Source: Elusimicrobia bacterium UBA4817 (GTDB taxonomy: Bacteria; Elusimicrobiota; UBA8919). From it: a DNA stretch of 52,951 nt. The stretch covers positions 1 to 52,951 of the forward strand of contig DHFT01000038.1 in NCBI GenBank assembly GCA_002402375.1, written 5' to 3'. Both the position numbers and the translations under genes were made by a program. How positions within the stretch are numbered: the stretch's first letter is position 1; each line of letters starts with the position of its first letter. Of this stretch, positions 16,842-24,182 are shown one piece after another. The notes under the pieces are model-generated. The model had not been told where the DNA came from. It saw nothing but the letters and a program-made list of their open reading frames with translations, and ran no database searches.

Positions 16842-17630
16842 TTAAATACCGACTATGCAGATTTTGTATTCATCTGCTTTTTTTATTACTTCGTCAATTT
16901 CAAGAATAAGGGTTTTGCCCGACTCCACCGCAAGCACTGATACTTTTGATTCTTTTAATGTCTCAATCGTTTTCATACCGATTACGGGTATGTCAAATCT
17001 CATATCTTGTTTAGGTCTCGCAACTTTGACGACAATAAAATTATCGGTAATTTTTCCCGCCCGCCTGATGCATTGGTCGGTACCTTCCATTGCCTCAACT
17101 GCAACTATTGATTTGTCTTTTATGCAGACCGTTTGTCCTATATCAAGTTTTGCGATTTCTTTTGCGATTTCATAACCGAATTCAATATCCTCTTTTTGTG
17201 ATTTATCCGGTTTGGTTTTTGTTAACACCCCTTTTTTAGCGATGAAATCTGAAAGATATGTTGCGGAAGATAAAAATTCAATTCCTTTTTTTTTTAATTC
17301 ATCGCAGACGGCGGATAAGATTGAGTCGGCAGTTTTTGATTTAAGTTTTGTAAGAAGCGTGAGAGCTTTTAAGTCGGGTTTTACAGAAAAAAGTTTTGTG
17401 TGTTTAACCTGCCCGGCCATTACGCATTTTGTGATATGTTCTTTTTTTAGTATTTCAATCAGTTTGGAGAGTTGTCCTACATTGAGCCAGTATGTCTTGT
17501 CGGCAAGTGTTTCTATCAGTTTATCCGTCTCGTCATAAAGGGCGAGCGCAACGACTTTTTCGCCTTTTTTTTTTGCCTGCTTTGTAAAAATCAGAGGAAA
17601 ATTGCCGTTTCCGGCGATAAGTCCGAGCAT
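16842..17630 (-). CDS. lpxI: UDP-2,3-diacylglucosamine pyrophosphatase LpxI
   Basis: LpxI hydrolyses UDP-2,3-diacylglucosamine to lipid X and UMP, replacing LpxH in many non-gammaproteobacterial diderms. The family (formerly DUF1009) is recognised from the N-terminal MLGLIAGNGNFPLIF, the segment KCVMAGQVKHTKLF, and the C-terminal catalytic domain with GQTVCIKDKSIVAVEAMEGT followed by DQCIRRAG. At 262 residues it is full length. The start lies four bases after the stop of the TIGR03545-type gene, so the two are one translational unit. Confidence 0.93.
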   Translation of the reverse strand: MLGLIAGNGNFPLIFTKQAKKKGEKVVALALYDETDKLIETLADKTYWLNVGQLSKLIEILKKEHITKCVMAGQVKHTKLFSVKPDLKALTLLTKLKSKTADSILSAVCDELKKKGIEFLSSATYLSDFIAKKGVLTKTKPDKSQKEDIEFGYEIAKEIAKLDIGQTVCIKDKSIVAVEAMEGTDQCIRRAGKITDNFIVVKVARPKQDMRFDIPVIGMKTIETLKESKVSVLAVESGKTLILEIDEVIKKADEYKICIVGI

Positions 17631-17634
17631 AAAT

Positions 17635-19542
17635 TTACTTCTTAAAAATATTTTTTATTTCTTTTTTTGCTTTTTCCTGCCCCGGTTCTTTAATTTGTTT
17701 CTTTATTTCCTGTTCGGCGGTGTTTATTTTATTTTTTATTTCTTCCGTTTTGGCTGTCAGAATTTGTTCCTTTGAAGTCAGATTTTTCAAAAGTCCGTCT
17801 TTTTTTCCCGTAAATTCCGCAAGCATTTCTTTTTTCTTTCCTTCTACCTGTCTGTCAATTTCTTCTTTTATTTTTGCTTTCGCTTCCGCCAACTTTTCAC
17901 CAACCAGCGATTTTATCCCATTTTTAAAAACATCGTCTAAATTGGATTTTACTTTGAAGTCGGTATCCCCCTGTTTGCTTACCAATTGTGCTTCCAGATT
18001 TATTTCTTTTACATTTTTGAACATTTGTTTAAAAAACTTTTGGGTCTCGTTTTCTTTCTCTGCGGTTCCGAATTTGATATTATGTACTTTTGTCAAAACC
18101 ATAGAATTCAATTCATCGCCGACCATTGCAAATTGCGCCGCAATTTTGACATCCCCGCCGTCAATAAATAAAATATTACCGAGATTTTCAATACTTAAAT
18201 CCTTGGGAGTCATCCCCTGCATCGTCACATTTATCTCGTCTCTTGAAACATCTTTTGTATGGTCAAATAAAAGATTCATTTTAAGTTCTTTATTGAGTTT
18301 TTTGCCGACTATTTCTGCCGTCGTCGGTTTGCCCCATAAAACAGGATTACTGGTTATGTCTAAAACATTTCCGGAAAAATCAAGCGCTTTTGCGTCATCC
18401 TTTCCCTCCCCACCCGTCGTTCCGGAAACAATAATTTTTTTTACAAGAAGACCCGGCAGTTCGTTTTCCTTCTCAAAAGTTACGTCCATACCTTTAAGGC
18501 GTTTTTTCAGAATTTTTTTCTTTTCACTTTTCGGTGCATATTTTCTTGCAAGTTTTATGTAGGAAACCGCATCATTTATCCGCGTGAGCCACATCGGTCC
18601 GACGAGGGATTTCGTAATGTTGCCCGCCGTCAAATCACCGACGGACAGTTTTGACATAATATTTTTATAATCGGTGTTTTTAAGGTCGTTGATTTTCCGT
18701 ATTAAATCCTTTTCCTCGCCGAAATCGGACGCCATATCGCTTTTTGCGGTTTTTATCTGATGCAAAAGATTTTCCGTTGATTTTTGTGCGTCTTTTAATT
18801 TTGTAATTTTTTCTTTGACAGCCGGAACATCCGCCGGCGAATCAATCCTTAAATCCTTCAGTCCGTCAACCGTATCGGAAATTTCTTTTGTCTTTGAATC
18901 AATTTTCATCTCGCCGAGCATTGATTTATATTTGGATTCTTTTTCGGCAAAAGACGACTTCATGTTTTCGATTTCTTTCAATGACGAAAGATTGGCGATA
19001 TTAACCAGTTTTTTGGCATCTATGTCTTTAATGTTTTTTTGAAGAGATTTTATGTCGGATATAACCGCAAGATTTGACGCCTCTTCCGCAGCCTTGTTTT
19101 TAAGAGAATTCTTCAATTTGTCCGCAATGCCGGGTTCTTCCTTTTTTTGTTTCTTTTCCAGTTTTTTCTTTTTTTTCGGCGGAAGCGCACCCGCTGTTTT
19201 CCTTGATGTCCCCCATTTTATTCCCCGAACGGCCATTTCGTCAATTATCAGTTTTTTTGATAAAAGCGGCACCGGTTGCATCGCAAAACTTATTTTTTCC
19301 GTCTCCAGCAGATTTTTCCAGACATCTTCCTTGTTTGCGATTTGAAGTCCGTTAATTTCAACGGACATATTTTTTAATTTTGTTTTCAGCGATGAGATTT
19401 CAACCTTTGCTCCGAAAATTGCCTCGCCGGAATTTATCGCAACTTTTTTTATGATACTGTCAAGAAAAAAAACGGTAAAAACAACAGCAACGATGAGGAT
19501 AACCAAAGTGGGTATAACGGCTTTCCATCTGATAAATTTCAT
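17635..19542 (-). CDS. TIGR03545-family membrane-anchored coiled-coil protein
   Basis: A 635-residue protein with one N-terminal membrane anchor (VIPTLVILIVAVVFTVFFL) and a large periplasmic part. The part after the anchor (EAIFGAKVEISSLKTKLKN to VRGIKWGTSRKTAGALPP) matches the conserved start of the family known as TIGR03545 and resembles AsmA/TamB-type lipid-transport proteins. A lysine-rich linker and long coiled coils follow, with another coiled coil at the C-terminus (GKKKEMLAEFTGKKDGLL). No enzyme motif is visible. It is always read here with the small DUF2062/TIGR03546 protein upstream and lpxI downstream, pointing to a job in lipid A or outer-membrane assembly. That role is inference. 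Confidence 0.75.
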   Translation of the reverse strand: MKFIRWKAVIPTLVILIVAVVFTVFFLDSIIKKVAINSGEAIFGAKVEISSLKTKLKNMSVEINGLQIANKEDVWKNLLETEKISFAMQPVPLLSKKLIIDEMAVRGIKWGTSRKTAGALPPKKKKKLEKKQKKEEPGIADKLKNSLKNKAAEEASNLAVISDIKSLQKNIKDIDAKKLVNIANLSSLKEIENMKSSFAEKESKYKSMLGEMKIDSKTKEISDTVDGLKDLRIDSPADVPAVKEKITKLKDAQKSTENLLHQIKTAKSDMASDFGEEKDLIRKINDLKNTDYKNIMSKLSVGDLTAGNITKSLVGPMWLTRINDAVSYIKLARKYAPKSEKKKILKKRLKGMDVTFEKENELPGLLVKKIIVSGTTGGEGKDDAKALDFSGNVLDITSNPVLWGKPTTAEIVGKKLNKELKMNLLFDHTKDVSRDEINVTMQGMTPKDLSIENLGNILFIDGGDVKIAAQFAMVGDELNSMVLTKVHNIKFGTAEKENETQKFFKQMFKNVKEINLEAQLVSKQGDTDFKVKSNLDDVFKNGIKSLVGEKLAEAKAKIKEEIDRQVEGKKKEMLAEFTGKKDGLLKNLTSKEQILTAKTEEIKNKINTAEQEIKKQIKEPGQEKAKKEIKNIFKK

Positions 19543-19558
19543 AATTCGTCCTCCGGGA

Positions 19559-20077
19559 CTATTCGGAAAAACCCGAATAAATTTTATAAAAATTCGTCAA
19601 TTTGAACATCTTCATCAACTTCCAATTTTGTACTTTTTGCATCAAGTGTTTTCTGTAATATATTACGAATTTTTTCGCGGCGAAAAAAACGGGCAGAATC
19701 AAAATCAAAGCGATAACAAAACTTCCCGTAATGATTGTATTGTAAAATTTCGTAAAAGGAACAACCGGCATATTGTAAAGTTTGGTCCATAAACCTGTAA
19801 GAGCGTTCGTATTTACGAGCAGTGCATATCCTATCTTGTGAGCCAAAGGATCGGTCAATGCTCCAACAATCGAAAAAACCAAAACCGACAAAAATGCCGC
19901 ACCCATGTTGACATTCAAAAAAATTATCAATAGTAATATTATAAATTTGTGAAGACAAAAAAACGGCGCCAGTCCTATAAACGAACCGAGAACAACTCCC
20001 CATCCTATTTGTGCCGGTGTGGCATTTGAGTTTAAGACGGTTAAAATTTTTTTCAATATCTTGATTAAAATAAGCAT
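19559..20077 (-). CDS. DUF2062/TIGR03546-type small membrane protein
   Basis: A 172-residue inner-membrane protein with the DUF2062 signature (NSNATPAQIGWGVVLGSFIG, then LAPFFCLHKFIILLL) and about four hydrophobic segments, the last followed by a basic amphipathic tail. The family is known and its function is not. Members of the TIGR03546 subgroup are typically next to TIGR03545 genes, as here. It lies ten bases after lpxA and sixteen before the TIGR03545-type gene, inside the lipid A run. Confidence 0.8.
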   Translation of the reverse strand: MLILIKILKKILTVLNSNATPAQIGWGVVLGSFIGLAPFFCLHKFIILLLIIFLNVNMGAAFLSVLVFSIVGALTDPLAHKIGYALLVNTNALTGLWTKLYNMPVVPFTKFYNTIITGSFVIALILILPVFFAAKKFVIYYRKHLMQKVQNWKLMKMFKLTNFYKIYSGFSE

Positions 20078-20086
20078 CTTCGCCTC

Positions 20087-20878
20087 CTATTCGCTCGTAT
20101 CTCTTAAAAACTCGTTGGGTCTTGCAATTCCCCGTTTTGAATTTTTTATGAAATCAACAAATTCTTTAATTTCCTTTGAAGGATTTGATGCTGATAATTG
20201 GTCAATCGCCTCTATGACGGTAAGTCCCGAAGTAAAAACGGTTTTATATGCGGACTTTATATCGCCGATTTGTTTTTCTGTAAAGCCATGTCTTTTTAAT
20301 CCAACAATATTTAAACCGACCAGTTTTGCCCTGTCGCCTTGTGCCTGACAGAACGGCGGAACATCCAAAACCACCATTGCGCCCCCGCCGAGCATTGTAA
20401 ATTCGCCGATTCTTACAAATTGGTGCACCGCGACAAGTCCGCTGATTATTACATTATTGCCTATTTCCACGTGGCCCGCCAGTGTGGCAGCGTTGGACAT
20501 TATTACGTTGTTTCCTATTATGCAATCATGCCCCACATGCGAATATGCCTGAAACATACAGTCATTGCCTATTTCGGTTATACCCCGGGCGGCTGTTCCG
20601 CGGTTCAATGTGACGCATTCTCTTACGATGCAGTTATTACCGATAATTATTTTAGTTTTTTCATTTTTGTATTTTAGGTCCTGCGGTTCGGTGCCGATAA
20701 ATGCCGATGAAAAAATTTTGCAGTTTTTTCCGATTTCGGCATATTCTATGAAGGTGAACGCCCCGACGGTAGTCCCGCTTTTTATTTTTACGCCTTTTCC
20801 TATTATTGCAAACGGTCCTATTTCAGTGTCTTTTTCAATTTCCGCCGATTTGTCAATTATTGCCGTTGAATGAATCAT
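20087..20878 (-). CDS. lpxA: UDP-N-acetylglucosamine O-acyltransferase LpxA
   Basis: LpxA starts lipid A synthesis by moving a hydroxyacyl chain from acyl carrier protein to UDP-GlcNAc (or UDP-GlcNAc3N in GnnA/GnnB organisms). The N-terminal two thirds is a left-handed beta helix of hexapeptide repeats. The catalytic region YSHVGHDCIIGNNVIMSNAA has the equivalent of E. coli His125 at His117. It continues with TLAGHVEIGN, AVHQFVRIGE and the LpxA-specific QAQGDRAKLVGLN before a helical C-terminus. Length (263) is normal. The upstream gap is filled by a dispersed repeat; downstream spacing is ten bases. Confidence 0.95.
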   Translation of the reverse strand: MIHSTAIIDKSAEIEKDTEIGPFAIIGKGVKIKSGTTVGAFTFIEYAEIGKNCKIFSSAFIGTEPQDLKYKNEKTKIIIGNNCIVRECVTLNRGTAARGITEIGNDCMFQAYSHVGHDCIIGNNVIMSNAATLAGHVEIGNNVIISGLVAVHQFVRIGEFTMLGGGAMVVLDVPPFCQAQGDRAKLVGLNIVGLKRHGFTEKQIGDIKSAYKTVFTSGLTVIEAIDQLSASNPSKEIKEFVDFIKNSKRGIARPNEFLRDTSE

Positions 20879-20886
20879 TAAACACC

Positions 20887-20971
20887 TCGCTGATTTACGC
20901 TGATAGCAACGCTGATATACGCAGAAGTTTCAGCGTCAATCTGCGTAGTAATCCGCGTTTATCTGCGTTGT
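20887..20971. repeat. Dispersed CGCTGAT/ATCTGCG inverted repeat
   Basis: The same family and layout as 6224-6309: left half of CGCTGAT and TACGCTGAT units, right half of AATCTGCGT/ATCCGCGT/ATCTGCGT units. It occupies almost all of the gap between lpxC-fabZ and lpxA. Confidence 0.7.
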
Positions 20972-20974
20972 TTT

Positions 20975-22291
20975 CTATGGTTTATCAACAAGTACGAAAC
21001 CGAATTCGGCTTCGGTAGTAGGTTTCCCGTTAACATATCCGCATCCTTTTACGATACCGGTTGTTTGTTTTGCTTTTACCACTTCAACATCAAGGTGAAG
21101 TATATCACCGGGAAAGACCGGTTTTCTGAATTTAACGTTGTTTATTGACATAAAATATGCCAGTTTTTTATTCCGCAATTCGGGTTTTGAAAGAAACAAA
21201 ACTGCCGCCGTCTGTGCCATTGCCTCAACGATTAACACTCCGGGCATTATCGGCTGTTCCGGGAAATGTCCCTGAAAATAAAATTCTCCGGCAGAAACAT
21301 TTTTTATTCCGACCGCTCTTTTAGCTTCTTCAACCAGAATTACTTTATCAATAAAAAGAAACGGATACCTGTGGGGAATGGTTGCTTTTATTTCGTTGAT
21401 GTCAATTATTTTACCGTCGGGAATATGCCATAATATCTTTTCGTGTTCGGATAATTGAGCGGTATTTCCGGACGAAGCGATTTTTTTTGCAAATTCCACA
21501 TTATTTTTATGGCCGCACTTTACGGCAGTTATTTCCATTTTAAGCGAACTTCCCAAAAGCGAAATGTCGCCTATTAAATCAAGAATTTTGTGTCGGACAA
21601 ACTCATCTTCAAAACGAAGTTTCGTAAGAATTTTTTTCTCGCCGATTACTACGGCATTATCCAGAGAGCCGCCTTTTGCAAGTCCTTTGTTTTTAAGCGC
21701 TTCAATTTCATAATCAAAACAGAAAGTCCTTGCCGGCGCAATTTCCTTTTCAAAAATTTCGGGGGTTATATCAAGAGATAAAAACTGGCTTTTCAACAGC
21801 GGATGATTATAAATGATTGTGCAGGAAATATGAAATTTATCGGACGGGATTGCGGTTATAAGAACATCGCCGTTTTTGTAGACGACCGCATCTTTCAGAT
21901 TGAAACATTTTTTTTCCGCGGAAAGTTCGGTTATTCCCGCCTTTTTTATAAGTTCAACAAAAGGCAGGGCGCTTCCGTCGGCAATCGGTGGTTCGTTGGA
22001 GTCCATTTCAATTATTAGATTATCAATTCCAAAAGTAAATAATGTTGCAAGAAGATGTTCAACTGTATGAACGGATGTCTTTTCATCAAGTCCGACGGTG
22101 GTTCCGCGAACGGTAGTAAGAACATTTGAAATATCCGCTTTTATTTTTGGTTTATCCGGCATGTCCGTTCTTACGAAAATTATTCCAGTGTTTTCGGTTG
22201 CGGGTTTTAATTTAATTGAAACATTATTGCCCGTGTGAAGTCCTGTGCCCGAATAAGAAACCTCTTTTGAAATAGTTTTTTGTTTTTCCAT
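20975..22291 (-). CDS. lpxC-fabZ: Fused LpxC deacetylase / FabZ dehydratase
   Basis: One 438-residue protein holding two enzymes. LpxC (residues 1-285) is the zinc deacetylase that commits to lipid A synthesis: zinc ligands His79 in HTVEHLLATL and His234/Asp238 in HKILDLIGD, with catalytic His261 in GHKNNVEF. After a short linker comes FabZ (about 293-438), the 3-hydroxyacyl-ACP dehydratase: PHRYPFLFID and GHFPEQPIMPGVLIVEAMAQ, with catalytic His342 and Glu356. The fusion ties the enzyme that uses hydroxyacyl-derived substrate to one that competes for hydroxyacyl-ACP. It is known from Bacteroidetes and some other diderms. It follows lpxD by nine bases. Confidence 0.96.
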   Translation of the reverse strand: MEKQKTISKEVSYSGTGLHTGNNVSIKLKPATENTGIIFVRTDMPDKPKIKADISNVLTTVRGTTVGLDEKTSVHTVEHLLATLFTFGIDNLIIEMDSNEPPIADGSALPFVELIKKAGITELSAEKKCFNLKDAVVYKNGDVLITAIPSDKFHISCTIIYNHPLLKSQFLSLDITPEIFEKEIAPARTFCFDYEIEALKNKGLAKGGSLDNAVVIGEKKILTKLRFEDEFVRHKILDLIGDISLLGSSLKMEITAVKCGHKNNVEFAKKIASSGNTAQLSEHEKILWHIPDGKIIDINEIKATIPHRYPFLFIDKVILVEEAKRAVGIKNVSAGEFYFQGHFPEQPIMPGVLIVEAMAQTAAVLFLSKPELRNKKLAYFMSINNVKFRKPVFPGDILHLDVEVVKAKQTTGIVKGCGYVNGKPTTEAEFGFVLVDKP

Positions 22292-22300
22292 AACTCCTCG

Positions 22301-23305
22301 CTATTTTTTTAGTTTTTTTATTTCTTCAAATAATTCAGGAAGTTTCTGTATCAACGCATAGATTTTCATTGCATGTTTGTGGGGTCTTGCGGGATAGCCG
22401 GAAACGGTTTCTTTCGCCGGAACATCTCCGATAACTCCCGCCTGTGCGGCAATTATTGCACCGTCTCCGACGGTAATGTGTCCTATAAGTCCCGCCTGTC
22501 CTGCAACGGTAACGCCGTTTCCTATTTTTGTGCTTCCTGAAATTCCCGCCTGCGAAACGATTATTGAATTATTGCCTATTTGAACGTTATGTGCTATTTG
22601 AACAAGGTTGTCAATTTTTGTGCCTTTGCCGATAAAGGTTTTTCCTGTTGTCGCTCTATCAATTGTCACATTTGCGCCTATTTCCACATCGTCGGCAATT
22701 TCAACGATTCCGATTTGAGGAATTTTTTTTAGCAATCCGTTTTCCTGAACATAACCGAATCCGTCAGAACCGATGACTGTGCCGGAATGAATAATGACGT
22801 TGTTGCCGATTACTATGTTTTCTCTGACGGTAACATTGGGATATATTAAACATTTTTTTCCTATTTTCACATTTCTGCCGATATAACAGTTGGGATAAAT
22901 AATTGTTCCGTCGTCAATTTTTGCATTCTCATCAACAACAACAAAATCAGAAATTGCCACGCATCCTTCTATTTTTGCCGATTTAGACACTGAACAATTA
23001 CAAGATATCCCCGCCGGATGTTTTTCTGTTTCTTTGGCAATATGCATAATTATTTTTGCATAAGAAAGGTACGGATTTTTTGAAACAATAGAGGGAATTT
23101 TAACTTTATCTTTCTGGGATTCCTTAATGATTATAGCAGAGGCATTTGTTGAACTGATATACTGTTCATATTTTGGATTTGATACAAAAGTGATGTCGCC
23201 CTTTTTTGCTTCGGTAATGCCGGCAACATTTGTTATAATTGTATTTTCATCACCCAATACTTCTCCGTCTGATATTTCAGAAATTTCCTTTAATGTTTTT
23301 CTCAT
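22301..23305 (-). CDS. lpxD: UDP-3-O-acylglucosamine N-acyltransferase LpxD
   Basis: LpxD adds the amide-linked acyl chain to UDP-3-O-acylglucosamine. The N-terminal uridine-binding domain (about 1-100, with [15 protein letters not shown]) is followed by a long hexapeptide-repeat beta helix. The family-specific region [19 protein letters not shown] and the catalytic histidine segment [19 protein letters not shown] are present, then a C-terminal helix rich in lysine. Length (334) is typical. A possible weak copy of the ArsR-type palindrome lies directly upstream of the ATG, and a nested repeat separates the gene from skp. Confidence 0.95.
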   Translation of the reverse strand: MRKTLKEISEISDGEVLGDENTIITNVAGITEAKKGDITFVSNPKYEQYISSTNASAIIIKESQKDKVKIPSIVSKNPYLSYAKIIMHIAKETEKHPAGISCNCSVSKSAKIEGCVAISDFVVVDENAKIDDGTIIYPNCYIGRNVKIGKKCLIYPNVTVRENIVIGNNVIIHSGTVIGSDGFGYVQENGLLKKIPQIGIVEIADDVEIGANVTIDRATTGKTFIGKGTKIDNLVQIAHNVQIGNNSIIVSQAGISGSTKIGNGVTVAGQAGLIGHITVGDGAIIAAQAGVIGDVPAKETVSGYPARPHKHAMKIYALIQKLPELFEEIKKLKK

Positions 23306-23306
23306 T

Positions 23307-23329
23307 TTCTCATTTAACGAAATGATTAA
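23307..23329. promoter_or_regulatory. Weak third copy of the ArsR-type palindrome, before lpxD
   Basis: CTCATTT-N4-AAATGAT matches 13 of 14 core positions of the palindromes flanking arsR. Its flanks do not match, and it may only reflect a local duplication of ATGAGAAA around the start codon. Tentative. Confidence 0.3.
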
Positions 23330-23348
23330 ACGACATTTTTATTTTTAG

Positions 23349-23458
23349 TCACAGATTTACACAGATAAAAAACATTTACCACCGAAGCACTGAAATTTTT
23401 CCGTGTCTCTGTTCTTCTGTGTTTCTGTGGTATGTCTTATCTGCGTCCATCTGTGGTT
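23349..23458. repeat. Nested dispersed inverted repeats
   Basis: The outer element has arms TCACAGATTTACACAGATAA (left) and TTATCTGCGTCCATCTGTGG (right). In its loop lies a second complete element, running from ACCACCGAAGCACTGAAA to TTTCTGTGGT (23378-23431) and related to the copy inside lysS. This suggests one repeat moved into another. It fills the gap between skp and lpxD. Confidence 0.7.
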
Positions 23459-23462
23459 GCTT

Positions 23463-24182
23463 TTACTTTAATTTCTTTAACACTTTTTCCGTTATATCCT
23501 GTGCGTCCTCGCCGTAAATAAGATTGCAGGAATCAACCAATACGGTAAGCCCTTCCTCGGAAGATACCTCTTTTATGGCATCGTAAATTTTTCCCATTAT
23601 GTTTTTTTTCGCCTTGTTGTTTATATCCTTTTCTTCCTGTTTTGTGGCAGCGATATATTTTTCAAGGTCAGTTTTTTGTTTTTCCAGTGTAACTTTTTTT
23701 GTTTCTATGTCTGCGGTCGTAAATGTAGGGGATGATATTTGGGTTACGGTTCCGGTATCTACTGCAACAACGGTTCCCGTGGAAGATATATTTGAACTTT
23801 CGGCAAGTGCAGCAACCGCCGCAATTTCTTTGGCTTTTTTTTGTTCTTCGTTGTATGTTTGAAGTTGTTCTTCCATCCGTATGATTTCCAGTTCCGTCGC
23901 ATCAATCTGTGATTGAAAAATTTTTATATTTTCTTTGCGGGTATTTACGCTTGCGGATAATTCACCCTTGATTTTTTTTGCGTCGGGATATTCATCCATA
24001 ATGCGATTCATATCTACACATCCGATTCTCTGTATTGAAATTGTGGCGGAATAAAGAAAAGAAGGTAAAAGGTAGAAGGTAAAAGGTAAAAGGTAAAACC
24101 ATTTCCCTATCCGACGACTGGCCGTCGGGCAAGTTCCGCGTCTGTTCTGCGTTATGTTCTGCGTCTGTTCTGCGTTTTTCAT
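23463..24182 (-). CDS. Skp/OmpH-family periplasmic chaperone
   Basis: A member of the Skp family, trimeric jellyfish-shaped chaperones that carry unfolded outer-membrane proteins to BamA. The mature start RIGCVDMNRIMDEYPDAKKI is the family signature, followed by the long coiled-coil tentacle region (about residues 75-200) and the C-terminal strand (GLTVLVDSCNLIYG). The tentacle is interrupted by a Ser/Thr/Val-rich stretch (SSNISSTGTVVAVDTGTV). The first 50 residues are odd: they are encoded by a run of short repeats and a heptanucleotide tandem, which supply the hydrophobic core YLLPFTFYLLPSFLYSA of the signal peptide. Its start overlaps the bamA stop (TAATG), so the two are translationally coupled. 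Confidence 0.85.
   Translation of the reverse strand: MKNAEQTQNITQNRRGTCPTASRRIGKWFYLLPFTFYLLPSFLYSATISIQRIGCVDMNRIMDEYPDAKKIKGELSASVNTRKENIKIFQSQIDATELEIIRMEEQLQTYNEEQKKAKEIAAVAALAESSNISSTGTVVAVDTGTVTQISSPTFTTADIETKKVTLEKQKTDLEKYIAATKQEEKDINNKAKKNIMGKIYDAIKEVSSEEGLTVLVDSCNLIYGEDAQDITEKVLKKLK
24062..24096. repeat. Heptanucleotide tandem repeat (AAGGTAA) in skp/ompH
   Basis: Five consecutive seven-base units (four AAGGTAA, one AAGGTAG) lie inside the Skp-like gene, encoding about residues 29-40 of the signal peptide. A change in unit number would put the coding region out of frame. Confidence 0.85.
24108..24176. repeat. Short repeats at the 5' end of skp/ompH
   Basis: TCTGTTCTGCG/TATGTTCTGCG units follow a small hairpin CCGACG-actggc-CGTCGG. 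The units resemble one arm of the dispersed CTGCG/CTGTG repeats. They encode the unusual N-terminal residues NAEQTQNITQNRR and beyond of the chaperone. Confidence 0.55.

Noticed and set aside
17720..18562. A 280-residue plus-strand open frame
   Set aside because: It is antisense to the TIGR03545-type gene; its phenylalanine/serine-rich product is the mirror of lysine- and glutamate-rich coiled coils, and it has no ribosome site or recognisable domain.
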